Source: Bacteroidales bacterium (GTDB taxonomy: Bacteria > Bacteroidota > Bacteroidia > Bacteroidales > Prolixibacteraceae). From it: DNA of 64,000 bases. Both the position numbers and the translations under genes were made by a program. Under the pieces are notes generated by a model. It was not told where the DNA came from. It was given only the letters and a program-made list of their open reading frames with translations, and made no database searches. The stretch spans positions 49,796-113,795 of the forward strand of contig JAAYAG010000030.1 of assembly GCA_012719495.1 (NCBI GenBank), given 5' to 3'. This document shows positions 7,862-16,497 of the stretch, one piece after another (within the stretch, counting starts at the first letter, position 1; every line of letters starts with the position of its first letter).

Positions 7862-8914
7862 ATGGAAAAAAACATAGTAGTTGGAATTATTGGTGCAGGC
7901 ATGATTGCCGAGAAACATATTGTTGGTCTTCAAAAAACTGGCAGGGCAAAGGTTAAATGGGTAGCCCGCGAAAATGGTGAAAAACTGAAATCGTTTCAGG
8001 AGAAATACTCAATCCCCTTCGGAACAACCGATTATAGGGATATCCTTGCCGACTCTGAGGTTGATGCTGTAGTAATTACCGCGCCTCCTGCTTTTCATTA
8101 TGCCATGTTTGTTGATGCGGTGAACGCAGGTAAGCATATTTTGCTCGAAAAACCTGCAGCAGTGAGCAAGTCTCATGTTGATTCGATGGTAGCACTTGCG
8201 GCCGAGCACCCTGAATTGTTAATCAGCGATTGTTCATCGCGTCATGCCCGACTACAGCCGAAATTTAAAATTGTGAAGTCTATTATCGACTCTGGAAAGC
8301 TTGGGGAAATCTATTTTATCCACCATAATGCAGTTGCTCGTCAGTCGAGACCGGGTATTGAATATCATCCTTCGGCTAAATGGTTCTTAAATAAAAACAT
8401 AGCAGGCGGTGGCGTTCTTTTCGATTGGGGAGTCTACGACTTGTCGTTCCATTTAGGGGTGCTTGGCGATGTACCTCAGTTGGAAAAGTCAGATTTGCTG
8501 TTTATGAAAAATGGCCTCGATAACGTTGATCCGGGTACCGATATTTTCGATGTTGAAGAACATTTTGCTGTGTCGATGCAATTCTCCGGTGGCTTGCGCT
8601 ATTACTGGGAACACGCAACCAATGCCAACATGGAAGCAACCAACGAAACCCGTATCTATGGTACCCGTGGGGGAATTAAACTTTCATTTTGCTCGTGGGA
8701 AAACCCTGATATCGAGCTTTTTGATGTTGAAGATCAAGGGAGAGGTAAAGCCCGTAAGGAGTTGATTCATGTTGATATGCAAGGCCACGATGATAATGAT
8801 GCCCTTTCGCAGCATTTTGTCAATGCTCTTTTGGGCGAAGAGAAAATTGAAATGCCATTATCGTTGGCAGCCAAACACCTCGACATTATTTTCGGCATTT
8901 ATGATAAATCTTAA
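7862..8914 (+). CDS. Gfo/Idh/MocA-family oxidoreductase
   Basis: This 350-residue cytosolic NAD(P)-dependent dehydrogenase probably acts on a sugar or sugar derivative. The Rossmann dinucleotide motif GIIGAGMIAEKH is at residues 8-19, and the family EKP signature is at 96-98 (LLEKPAA). The C-terminal half has the expected beta-sheet domain (for example GGGVLFDWGVYDLS). It precedes a GH13 gene by about 150 bases in the same direction, which suggests, without proving, a role in carbohydrate use. The exact substrate cannot be told from the sequence. Confidence 0.9.
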   Translation: MEKNIVVGIIGAGMIAEKHIVGLQKTGRAKVKWVARENGEKLKSFQEKYSIPFGTTDYRDILADSEVDAVVITAPPAFHYAMFVDAVNAGKHILLEKPAAVSKSHVDSMVALAAEHPELLISDCSSRHARLQPKFKIVKSIIDSGKLGEIYFIHHNAVARQSRPGIEYHPSAKWFLNKNIAGGGVLFDWGVYDLSFHLGVLGDVPQLEKSDLLFMKNGLDNVDPGTDIFDVEEHFAVSMQFSGGLRYYWEHATNANMEATNETRIYGTRGGIKLSFCSWENPDIELFDVEDQGRGKARKELIHVDMQGHDDNDALSQHFVNALLGEEKIEMPLSLAAKHLDIIFGIYDKS

Positions 8915-9033
8915 AGGTGATGTTTTGTACCGTCAACCTGTTGATATACATTTCACCCCCGTTTTCAATACATTTGCCGATAACAATTATTATACAACAC
9001 CTATTTTTTGGTCTGTTTAATGAAGAATCTGTT

Positions 9034-9041
9034 TAATTTTG
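9034..9041 (+). promoter_or_regulatory. Promoter -7 element of the GH13 gene
   Basis: TAATTTTG matches TAnnTTTG 26 bases before the ATG at 9067. A TTTTTTGG stretch at about 9004-9011 could serve as the -33 element. Confidence 0.5.
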
Positions 9042-9066
9042 GGGTGAAATAAAAAAATCACATTGT

Positions 9067-10812
9067 ATGGATGCACTAAAAGTTTTCATTTTATCGGTGA
9101 CAATGTTGCTCTCTTTTCAGGTAAGTGCTTTGGCTCAGGATGATACAATAGTTGTGACAGGCCAGTTCACTGTTCCTAATTGTCCCGAATGGCTGCATAG
9201 TTCGGTATTTTATCAGATATATCCGCAAACATATTACGATACAAATGGCGATGGCATTGGCGATTTGAACGGGATCATCGAGAAACTTGACTATGTGAAA
9301 AGCCTTGGTGTTGATGGGATTTGGCTCAACCCATTTTTTGAGTCTCCGTTCAACGATGCAGGGTATGATATTTCTGATTATTATAAAGTAGCTCCACGAT
9401 ATGGCACCAATGAAGATGCAAAAAGGCTTTTCGATGAGGCACATAAGCGCGGACTGAAAGTTATTTTCGACTGGGTTATCAGTTATACTTCTATCGAACA
9501 TCCGTGGTTTAAAGCATCAGCCAAGCAGGAACCAAATAAATACTCCAATTGGTATATCTGGACAAACAACACCTGGGTGAACCCACCCGATGAGTTTAAA
9601 GATTCATTTATTAAAGGATACAGCAGACGTAACGGGCAATTTATGCGAAACTTCTATTGGAGCCAACCAGCACTTAATTTTGGTTTTGCAAAACCCACTG
9701 AACCGTGGATGCTTCCTACGGATCATCCCGACATTGTGGCGATGAAAGAGGAATTGAAAAATGTACTCCGTTTCTGGATGAATATGGGAGCCGATGGTTT
9801 CCGTGCGGATATGGCCGGAGCACTTGTGAAAAATGCAAACATACAAGGGAACGACCAATTTTTTAATGCTCGCGATGAAGCAACCAAACAGTTCTGGCAA
9901 GAAATAAGACAACTGATGGATCGTGAATATCCCGGTTCATTTATGGTTGCCGAATGGTCGGGGCCTAAAGACGCCCTCGATAAGGCTTTTCATTCCGACT
10001 TTTTCCATTGGTTTGCAGGGTACAACGATCTGGTTCAAAAAGAAAGCTGGCGAATTCTCAACGGGTATTCCGAAGGGAATAGTTTCTTCGATAAAGAAGG
10101 AAAGGGAAATATTCAAACCTTCCTTGATAGTTATCTCGAGCAATACAATGCCACCAAAGATAAGGGCTATATTACCATTCCGCTGGGTAATCACGATAAT
10201 GCCCGAATAAATGTAAACCGAACCGACAAGGAACTTGAGATGATTTATGCGTTTGGGCTTACCATGCCGGGAATTCCTTTTATTTATTATGGCAATGAAA
10301 TTGGGATGAAGCAGTTGTATAACATGCCCAATGTAGAAGGAGCTTATCCGCCGCGATCGGGGAACAGGACTCCAATGCAATGGTCAACAGCAAAGAACCT
10401 TGGCTTCTCAACTTGTGACCCAGCCTCGCTTTATTTACCTGTCGATACAGCTTCTAATGCTCCTTGTGTCGAAGTACAAGAAAAGAACCCAAAATCTTTG
10501 CTTAATCAAACGCGTCGGCTTATTTTGCTGAAACGAACTGAACCTGCGTTGAAAGCGTATGCAGAGTTTGTTCCTGTGTATGCAGGTCCTAACAAATATC
10601 CGTTCATATTTACCCGGGCCAATGGCAACGAGGTTATTATTTGTGTATTTAATCCTGCATCAAGGGCTGAAACTGCGCAGTTTAAGCTCAATTTCAGGGC
10701 AAAGAAAATAAAATTACTTGCCGGCGATCATTTGGCAATTACGTCTAAAGGGTTGAACTATACGGTTAAAACTCCGCCGGTGAGTTATGCAATTTACAAA
10801 GTAACCAAATGA
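9067..10812 (+). CDS. Secreted GH13 alpha-amylase-family glycoside hydrolase
   Basis: The protein has 581 residues with a signal peptide ending near ALA, so it is periplasmic or exported. It is expected to act on alpha-glucosidic bonds. The barrel starts at SVFYQIYPQTYYD with an NGDGIGDLNGI metal/loop motif. The nucleophile is Asp248 (GFRAD), the acid/base Glu296 (VAEW) and the third acid Asp377 (NHDN). Conserved region I reads DWVISYTS (from residue 135): the usual Asn-His pair is Ser-Tyr, an unusual change near subsite -1. A C-terminal beta domain follows. Alpha-glucosidase, trehalulose-type or transglycosylating activity are alternatives. Confidence 0.92.
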   Translation: MDALKVFILSVTMLLSFQVSALAQDDTIVVTGQFTVPNCPEWLHSSVFYQIYPQTYYDTNGDGIGDLNGIIEKLDYVKSLGVDGIWLNPFFESPFNDAGYDISDYYKVAPRYGTNEDAKRLFDEAHKRGLKVIFDWVISYTSIEHPWFKASAKQEPNKYSNWYIWTNNTWVNPPDEFKDSFIKGYSRRNGQFMRNFYWSQPALNFGFAKPTEPWMLPTDHPDIVAMKEELKNVLRFWMNMGADGFRADMAGALVKNANIQGNDQFFNARDEATKQFWQEIRQLMDREYPGSFMVAEWSGPKDALDKAFHSDFFHWFAGYNDLVQKESWRILNGYSEGNSFFDKEGKGNIQTFLDSYLEQYNATKDKGYITIPLGNHDNARINVNRTDKELEMIYAFGLTMPGIPFIYYGNEIGMKQLYNMPNVEGAYPPRSGNRTPMQWSTAKNLGFSTCDPASLYLPVDTASNAPCVEVQEKNPKSLLNQTRRLILLKRTEPALKAYAEFVPVYAGPNKYPFIFTRANGNEVIICVFNPASRAETAQFKLNFRAKKIKLLAGDHLAITSKGLNYTVKTPPVSYAIYKVTK

Positions 10813-10946
10813 ACTAAAGGGCTGAATAGTATTGGTCGTTTGAGGAGGTCAAAAGATATAAACAGTGATTCTGAATATATTTTTTTCCGATGATTGTGTA
10901 CCAGTACTTTTGGTTTGTTAAGATTTTGTATACGTATTAATAACAT

Positions 10947-10987
10947 TTTGATTGTTAGTTTTAATTCTGTTATTTAAACTAACTTTG
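10947..10987 (+). promoter_or_regulatory. Promoter without a following reading frame
   Basis: TTTG at 10947-10950 (a possible -33) and TAACTTTG at 10980-10987 (-7) form a good Bacteroidota promoter. No credible coding sequence starts before the strong terminator at 11102-11144. Confidence 0.5.
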
Positions 10988-10993
10988 CGTTGC

Positions 10994-11144
10994 TTGTTTA
11001 ATTAGTTTTATTTGTATAATTGCATGTAGTTTGCAGCGAACAGTTACAAGCTAAAGTATATTACATTGAATTTTTGGTTTTAGTGATAAGAGTGAATTAT
11101 TTAGACGCCTGGCCGGTCGGTTTTCGATATGCCGGGCGTCTTGT
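10994..11144 (+). ncRNA. Candidate small RNA of about 150 nt
   Basis: The segment runs from the predicted start of the promoter at 10947-10987 to a strong GC-rich terminator. It has no start codon followed by a usable frame (the ATG near 11024 is followed at once by TAG). A promoter-terminator pair with no gene between them suggests a small RNA. It could also be the leader of a gene removed when the palindromic element inserted right after it. I do not recognise a known RNA family. Confidence 0.35.
11102..11144 (+). terminator. Strong rho-independent terminator
   Basis: AGACGCCTGGC pairs with GCCGGGCGTCT (one G-T wobble) and is followed by a T-rich tail. It is the most GC-rich hairpin in this AT-rich stretch. 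Confidence 0.75.
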
Positions 11145-11418
11145 TTATTAACCTGAGTTCGACTTCATTTTTGAGTTCAGACCGCTTGTAAACAGTAAGA
11201 TTCAATGCAAAATCACGCAGGAATAACGGGTTATTTTAAGTGATTTTAAAGCAGAAGGTTGCTGTTTACAAGTGGCGGACAATGAGCTTTGCATAAAACA
11301 CTGTTTTCCTGCATTAAATTTCCTCGATTTAGCCCGCTAATACTCAAAAATTTGCTTTGCAAAACAGCGTTTTATGCCAATCTGAACTTTAAAAATAAAA
11401 TCGAACTCAGGTTATTAA
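11145..11418. mobile_element. MITE-like element with nested inverted repeats
   Basis: The segment is bounded by about 36-bp imperfect inverted repeats starting with (T)TAACCTGAGTTCGA on the left and reading TCGAACTCAGGTTA on the right. Inside lies a first long hairpin: TTGTAAACAG (11186) pairs with CTGTTTACAA (11262), AAAATCAC with GTGATTTT, and AATAAC with GTTATT, all nested. A second hairpin pairs GCATAAAACACTGTTTT (about 11291) with AAAACAGCGTTTTATGC (about 11361). There is no reading frame. The right end supplies the stop codon of the GH105-like gene. A non-autonomous transposable element is most likely; a structured RNA is the alternative. Confidence 0.6.
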
Positions 11419-12491
11419 AAACCGGCTAATAATTCATTCGCCAACCACATCATAGGAGCTTGTCCATGCAGGTCGCCCGAAACTTTATCTCTCAATAAAT
11501 AATATTCTGCGTCAGCACGCTGCCCGGTTCCAACACAAATATCAGCTAAATTTCCCAGTGAATCAGTACGATCGACGAGTGAAACCCAAGCTTTCCTTAC
11601 CGCTTCCTGATACTTGTCAGCATCCAGAAACCCATGAGAAATTCCATTGGCCATGGCAAAAGCAAACATAGCTGTAGCTGAAGACTCCTCCCATGCATCT
11701 TTATGGTCGATAAGTTGTCGCCACATCCCCGCAGATGACTGGAAACCAAGTAATGAAACCATCATTCGTTCATATCTGCTATGTATTTTCAAATAAAGTG
11801 CATGTTCCTGGGGCAAAACCGATAAAAGTTCGGATAAACCTGCAGCAACCCAACCATTCCCGCGCCCCCAAAAAAACGGAGCCTGAGGGCCGTGGAGAAA
11901 CAAACCGTTAGACTGTTGTAAAGAATCGAGGTACGCCGCAGCGAACATGGCAGCACGGTCGAGATAAATCATTTTTCCTGTCGACTTGAATGCTTCCACC
12001 TGTAAGCAACATACCATATATACATCATCGATCCAGAAACGTGTTTGATCAGTCAACCCGTCAGTCCGGGGCATATCCCACTGTTTATCTGCCATTGACA
12101 ACCCAAAATTCATAAAATGTTCATCGTTGTCACACTGATATAGCACTAATGGTATTATACCTAATACATTAGCATCGACATGATTATATGGCAACGTATC
12201 GAAACTCATTAAAATTGGCTGGTATCGGGCTTCTATCCCTCTAAGTAAAATCGAGTCGTTGATTGAACTGGCTATACGAATGGCTCCTAAGGCAGCGCAT
12301 GCTTCAGCATAATGAAACGTGTTGAGAAAATCGGTACGATACATCATCATCGAAGATCGTTCGCTGAGGTTTTGCACTAATTTCAAGCCAATCATCTTTG
12401 GAGAATATTGTTGATCACTTCGCTGTCGCAATTGACATGAAGAGAATAAAAAGCAAATGACAGTTGTCGCTAAGAATATTCTCACAATCAT
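11415..12491 (-). CDS. GH88/GH105-like unsaturated glucuronyl/rhamnogalacturonyl hydrolase, lipoprotein
   Basis: The 358-residue protein carries a lipoprotein signal with FLFSSC (Cys19), so it is membrane-anchored outside the cytoplasm. The (alpha/alpha)6-barrel family is recognised by WIDDVYM (153-159, with candidate catalytic Asp155/Asp156), WGRGNGW (208-214) and EESSATAMFAFAMANG. Members remove an unsaturated uronic acid from oligosaccharides made by polysaccharide lyases, although no lyase gene is present here. The stop codon lies within the edge of the neighbouring palindromic element, so the last residues may have changed on its insertion. The substrate is uncertain. Confidence 0.85.
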   Translation of the reverse strand: MIVRIFLATTVICFLFSSCQLRQRSDQQYSPKMIGLKLVQNLSERSSMMMYRTDFLNTFHYAEACAALGAIRIASSINDSILLRGIEARYQPILMSFDTLPYNHVDANVLGIIPLVLYQCDNDEHFMNFGLSMADKQWDMPRTDGLTDQTRFWIDDVYMVCCLQVEAFKSTGKMIYLDRAAMFAAAYLDSLQQSNGLFLHGPQAPFFWGRGNGWVAAGLSELLSVLPQEHALYLKIHSRYERMMVSLLGFQSSAGMWRQLIDHKDAWEESSATAMFAFAMANGISHGFLDADKYQEAVRKAWVSLVDRTDSLGNLADICVGTGQRADAEYYLLRDKVSGDLHGQAPMMWLANELLAGF

Positions 12492-12530
12492 ATTGTACCG
12501 TAAGTTAATATGTCACAAAATTCTTTTCGT

Positions 12531-13010
12531 CTACTTTTCTTTTTTCAGGCAGGATTCAACATAATCGACAGGCATTAGGGTAACGCGGGCAATTTCGTTG
12601 TATGGAAGCCCATCTTTTTCAAGACGTTTAAAGATGCAAGGGAAAGACTCCCCTACCTCAATAATATGGTGGTCGGGATCATAAAACCGCACAACACGCT
12701 GACGCCATGGCTGCTCGCGTAAAGGGTGGACATATTCAACCTGCATAGACTTTAAGCGCTTATCGAGCGATTCAAGATCATCAAACTCGAAATATATCTC
12801 TCCGTCATTACCGCCGGTTTTAACATCCAAGCCACCTATTAGTTGCTGGAAATGTGATCGTAAGTGAAGTGAAAAATTCCCTTCGAAAGAAATATTTTCA
12901 CCAAAATCCTGAATAACTTCAAGTTCCAGTACGTTACTATAGAACGTACGCGCCCGCTCCATATTTTCAACAACAAGCAGCGGAGCAATGAATCGCGGTT
13001 TATTTTTCAT
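12531..13010 (-). CDS. VOC-family (glyoxalase/bleomycin resistance fold) protein
   Basis: The 159-residue protein has the paired beta-alpha-beta-beta-beta VOC fold: FIAPLLVVENMERARTFYSNVL at the start, a central YFEF strand and RVVRFYDPDHHIIEVGE near residue 120. The last 30 residues form a helical extension. Members are small metal-dependent lyases, dioxygenases or binding proteins, and the activity cannot be deduced. Its start overlaps the preceding VOC gene by 11 bases, so the two are translationally coupled and may form a heterodimer. Confidence 0.85.
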   Translation of the reverse strand: MKNKPRFIAPLLVVENMERARTFYSNVLELEVIQDFGENISFEGNFSLHLRSHFQQLIGGLDVKTGGNDGEIYFEFDDLESLDKRLKSMQVEYVHPLREQPWRQRVVRFYDPDHHIIEVGESFPCIFKRLEKDGLPYNEIARVTLMPVDYVESCLKKEK

Positions 13011-13428
13011 GTTGTTTTTCTGAAAAGCCGAGTATATAATTATTATTGTCTTTTACGTAAAACTCTTTGGCCCCATACCAAGTGGTTTTTAACGAAGTAA
13101 TCTCAGAGGCAATACCCTTGAGACTATTGTGTAGTTCATCAATTCCTTCTATTTCAATATAAAACGAAACCGATGCACCAATAGTATCGATGGAGGAAAT
13201 CTCTACGTCGTGGACAAAGCTTTCCAATTCCTGAAGCATAATTTCTACCCCATCACGGACCATTATGGCAAAGGCGTATACTTTCCCTTCTTTTAGCTCA
13301 TTATCAACCTCATTGGAAGCACTATCAACTGCGGCCACCAACAAAAAACCTAAATGCTCAGTATAAAAACGAACCGTTTCGGCAACGTTTTTCACTTGAA
13401 AATTTGGAGTTAACTTATTGTATTTCAT
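13000..13428 (-). CDS. VOC-family protein
   Basis: The 142-residue VOC protein starts with LTPNFQVKNVAETVRFYTEHLGF and has the matching second half, ending in AKEFYVKDNNNYILGFSE. It is the first of two overlapping VOC genes downstream of an AraC regulator gene on the same strand. A minus-strand -7 element (TAACTTTG) lies at 13450-13457, which suggests its own promoter. The ligand or reaction is unknown. Confidence 0.85.
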   Translation of the reverse strand: MKYNKLTPNFQVKNVAETVRFYTEHLGFLLVAAVDSASNEVDNELKEGKVYAFAIMVRDGVEIMLQELESFVHDVEISSIDTIGASVSFYIEIEGIDELHNSLKGIASEITSLKTTWYGAKEFYVKDNNNYILGFSEKQHEK

Positions 13429-13449
13429 AGCATAATTTTTAAAACTTTC

Positions 13450-13457
13450 ACAAAGTT
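13450..13457 (-). promoter_or_regulatory. -7 element upstream of the VOC pair
   Basis: The minus strand reads TAACTTTG about 20 bases before the VOC start, overlapping the end of the AraC gene. Confidence 0.45.
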
Positions 13458-14202
13458 AACCATTGTCATGTGTTGATAATTGTAAAAATCGGTCATTTTT
13501 CAATTCGAAGAGTTCTTTAGGCGTGTACCCGGTATATCGTTTAATCTCTTTAATAAAATGAGCCTGATCGTAATAGGCGCTTTCGGGGATAAATCTTCCT
13601 TGGGCAATTTGCCGGTAAGCATGATGGCATTTCAAAATGTTGGCAAAAGTTTTTAAGGGCAATCCAAACTGATTATTAAACCAGCGATTAATTTGACGGC
13701 TGCTCCACCCTACCCGTTCCGAAAGTTCAGCAACACTTATATCACCATGATTATCATAAAGACACCCCATCAATGAAAACTTACGCCTATCTATTTCAGT
13801 ATAATCAGGTATAAAGCGTTCAATAATTCTACCCATTTCTATTGAAAATGTTTCAAGGTTTTCGAAAGTTTCATCAGAAACATTCCAGTAATGAAGGGGC
13901 AAATTGGTCGATGTGTCGATAATCCGCTCAATCGATTCACGAAAAATGTATTCTGAAGCGATCAGTTTAAAACGGATTCCAAAATGCGAAGTGTTTTTAG
14001 TAAAAGGGACATCAACCGGAATAGTCCAGGTTCCGGTAAGAAAGATTCGATTTAGGTTATTGTCTATTCTATAAAAAATCAAATCGAAATAGCCATCAGG
14101 AAGCACTGTGTGAATGCCTTCATCGTTTTGACTGTCAGACATCCAAAAGCATTTTACAAACATTGCCATTTCAGCATCTGTTTCCATTTCCCTATAAACC
14201 AT
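13456..14202 (-). CDS. AraC-family transcriptional regulator
   Basis: The 248-residue protein has an N-terminal sensing domain of the DUF6597 type (VLPDGYFDLIFY) and a C-terminal AraC helix-turn-helix pair at about 150-240. The first helix-turn-helix includes ISVAELSERVGWSSRQINRWF; the second includes YYDQAHFIKEIKRYTGYTPKEL. It is expected to bind DNA in response to a small ligand. The two VOC genes follow on the same strand, 27 bases away, and are plausible targets, though this is inference. Confidence 0.9.
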   Translation of the reverse strand: MVYREMETDAEMAMFVKCFWMSDSQNDEGIHTVLPDGYFDLIFYRIDNNLNRIFLTGTWTIPVDVPFTKNTSHFGIRFKLIASEYIFRESIERIIDTSTNLPLHYWNVSDETFENLETFSIEMGRIIERFIPDYTEIDRRKFSLMGCLYDNHGDISVAELSERVGWSSRQINRWFNNQFGLPLKTFANILKCHHAYRQIAQGRFIPESAYYDQAHFIKEIKRYTGYTPKELFELKNDRFLQLSTHDNG

Positions 14203-14255
14203 CGTATTTCCTGTTTATTTAATTTGAGTCAACATTCATTGTAATACCGATAGTT

Positions 14256-14816
14256 TCATTCCACTTTACGGAATACAACGGCCAACTTTTTCCCTTTGGG
14301 AGGAATAGCAATCGTTAACCCTGTATTTTTTGCCAACTCGATAGAACGGAGAAATTGCTGGTTAGAGACATGTCCCGATGGTTCAGCAAAATACAAATAC
14401 GAACCCTTTTTCATCATATTCGACAAGGAAAAGAAAAGTTTTTCCTGATCGGGAACTTCGTGAGCAACAGCAAATAACAACACAAAGTCGGCTACATTTT
14501 CCATCCCTTCATAATCAGCTGAAGATCCAGAAATAAGTCTTGTTTCCAATCTGCTTTCCACTTCAGCCTTTCGGGCACGATTCAGTAATTTATGAAGCAT
14601 AATTTGCTGAATATCAAAACATATAACCCTCCCGGTTTCGCCAACGATCCTGGCCATTGGAATAGTAAAATATCCCATAGCACATCCATAATCAACTACC
14701 GTCATTCCTGGCTTTACGTAAGGTGATACAATCTTTTTTGGATTATGGACAAGGCTCCTCAATGGGAAAAGCAGCATATAGCCCATCCACCATGGGCAAA
14801 CAAATGATTTATTCAT
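14256..14816 (-). CDS. Class I SAM-dependent methyltransferase
   Basis: The 186-residue cytosolic protein has SAM-binding motif I VVDYGCAMGYF at about 40-50, an acidic residue after the second strand (VICFDIQ), and a DFVLLFAVAHEV motif near 110. The N-terminus is aromatic and could touch membranes (CPWWMGYMLLFPL). The acceptor is unknown. A minus-strand -7 element (TATTTTTG) is at 14841-14848. Confidence 0.85.
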   Translation of the reverse strand: MNKSFVCPWWMGYMLLFPLRSLVHNPKKIVSPYVKPGMTVVDYGCAMGYFTIPMARIVGETGRVICFDIQQIMLHKLLNRARKAEVESRLETRLISGSSADYEGMENVADFVLLFAVAHEVPDQEKLFFSLSNMMKKGSYLYFAEPSGHVSNQQFLRSIELAKNTGLTIAIPPKGKKLAVVFRKVE

Positions 14817-14840
14817 AAGGAAAAATATTAGTTATTGATT

Positions 14841-14848
14841 CAAAAATA
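14841..14848 (-). promoter_or_regulatory. -7 element of the methyltransferase gene
   Basis: The minus strand reads TATTTTTG about 25 bases upstream of the start codon. Confidence 0.4.
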
Positions 14849-14889
14849 AGAAAAGCAAGTTAGAAACTTTATTCTAAAAAGATCTATTG

Positions 14890-15690
14890 TTAAATAAAAT
14901 CGAGGAAAGCAGCAATAAATTCATCTGGCTTTTCAGCGTGCAAATAATGAGTTGCCCCACTTATTGAGCAAAAACGTACTTCTGGATAAATTCGTTTAAT
15001 GTCAAACTCGTCGGCTGAACTAATGTATTCAGACAATTCACCTTTAACAAACAGAACCGGATAAGAGAAAATTGGGAGCCTCGATTCGAAGAAATCAGCA
15101 TTAACGTCAGATACAATAGATAACAAACAGTCCTGAAGAACGGGAACATTAATTTTCCAAGAAAAACCAGCAGGCAAACGTTTAAGGTTTTTCAATAAGT
15201 ATAACGCTAAAAAAGTGTCACTGATATGTGATTTCATTACCTCTTCCACTTCAACCCTCGTAGAAAATTTACTCAGATCGATACCTGCAAAAGTATCAAG
15301 AATCTGTTTATGCTTCTCGTACTGAGAAGTGCCGTTGGGATAAAGCAAATAATTCTTTGGGGCAATATCAACTACAGTCAATGAGCGGATTCTTTCCGGA
15401 AAATCAGCAGCAAAAGCCATGGCAACTTTTCCGCCCATGCTATGACCAATAATATGTGCAGAATTGATTTGAAGCAATTGAAACAACTCTTCGAGATCGA
15501 GAGACATGTCAGTATAAGTATGAGAATCAGCATGTGGCGAGTTCCCATGGTTCCTCAAATCAACAGCAATAACTTGAAAACGTTCAGCCAATTTTCGAGC
15601 AATAGTCATCCAATTATCGGAGCATCCATATAACCCATGAAGAATCAGTAAAGGCTCACCCCTTCCCCATTCTCTGTAGAATAACTTCAT
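14890..15690 (-). CDS. Alpha/beta hydrolase (YbfF-like esterase)
   Basis: The 266-residue cytosolic hydrolase has the oxyanion-loop motif LHGLYGCSDNW at 18-27 and the nucleophile elbow GHSMGG with Ser84. The acid is probably in the VLFVKGELSEYI region and the catalytic histidine is in SGATHYLHAEKP. This pattern is common among YbfF-type acyl esterases, but the substrate is unknown. The start overlaps the pdxJ stop as ATGA (15687-15690), so it is coupled to pdxJ. Confidence 0.88.
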   Translation of the reverse strand: MKLFYREWGRGEPLLILHGLYGCSDNWMTIARKLAERFQVIAVDLRNHGNSPHADSHTYTDMSLDLEELFQLLQINSAHIIGHSMGGKVAMAFAADFPERIRSLTVVDIAPKNYLLYPNGTSQYEKHKQILDTFAGIDLSKFSTRVEVEEVMKSHISDTFLALYLLKNLKRLPAGFSWKINVPVLQDCLLSIVSDVNADFFESRLPIFSYPVLFVKGELSEYISSADEFDIKRIYPEVRFCSISGATHYLHAEKPDEFIAAFLDFI

Positions 15691-16406
15691 TGGCGAATAA
15701 GGCAGGCAATATATTTTTTAATCGTAGTTTCAAGACCTAAATAGAGCGCATCAGAAATTAGCGCATGCCCGATCGAAACTTCTGCAAGGAAAGGAATTTG
15801 AGCATTTAGATAACTAAGATTGTGTAAATCGAGATCGTGGCCAGCATTAACGCCAAGGCCAAGTTCATTGGCAAAGTTTGCAGCCGCAACAAAAGGCCTG
15901 GCTGCTGCCTCAGCATTTAAAGGAAATAGCTTTGCATAAGGCTCGGTATACAGCTCAACCCGATCGGCTCCACAGCGTTTTGCCCCTTCGATAAAACGTA
16001 ATTCAGTGCCAACAAAAACAGAAACCCTAATCCCTTTCGATTTGAACTCGGCAATAACTTCTGAAAGGAAAACCTTGTTGGCAACTGTATCCCACCCGGC
16101 ATTCGATGTAATGGCATCGTGCGAATCGGGAACCAGGGTAACCTGGTGAGGCACTACAGTAGTTACCAAATCGATGAAAGGCCTTTCCGGATTTCCTTCA
16201 ATATTGAATTCAGTAGTTATAAATGGACGAAGATCGAATACATCGCGATAACGTATGTGCCGCTCATCAGGACGGGGATGTACAGTAATCCCCTCAGCAC
16301 CAAATTTCTCACAATTAATTGCAGCTTCAAGCACATTGGGGATGTTTCCATTACGCGCATTACGTAATGTGGCAATTTTGTTTATATTTACACTTAACCT
16401 TGTCAT
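15687..16406 (-). CDS. pdxJ: Pyridoxine 5'-phosphate synthase
   Basis: PdxJ condenses 1-deoxyxylulose 5-phosphate with 3-amino-2-oxopropyl phosphate in vitamin B6 synthesis. I place the start at the ATG at 16406, giving MTRLSVNINKIATLRNARNGN and a usual 239 residues; the open frame extends further upstream only by chance. Motifs include GITVHPRPDERHIR, FIEGAKRCGADRVELYTEPYA and LGVNAGHDLDLHNL. The gene is divergent from the CBS-nadK cluster, with a -7 element at 16487-16494, and its stop overlaps the downstream hydrolase start. Confidence 0.95.
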   Translation of the reverse strand: MTRLSVNINKIATLRNARNGNIPNVLEAAINCEKFGAEGITVHPRPDERHIRYRDVFDLRPFITTEFNIEGNPERPFIDLVTTVVPHQVTLVPDSHDAITSNAGWDTVANKVFLSEVIAEFKSKGIRVSVFVGTELRFIEGAKRCGADRVELYTEPYAKLFPLNAEAAARPFVAAANFANELGLGVNAGHDLDLHNLSYLNAQIPFLAEVSIGHALISDALYLGLETTIKKYIACLIRQ

Positions 16407-16486
16407 TGCATTAATTTTAACGATGCAATTTACAATTTTTAATACTTTTAAATGTATTTCTTTAAAATAGCAGCTTAAATTTAGTC

Positions 16487-16494
16487 CAAAATTA
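16487..16494 (-). promoter_or_regulatory. pdxJ -7 promoter element
   Basis: The minus strand reads TAATTTTG, giving a leader of roughly 75 bases. It nearly abuts the start of the divergent CBS-protein gene. Confidence 0.45.
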
Positions 16495-16497
16495 GTA

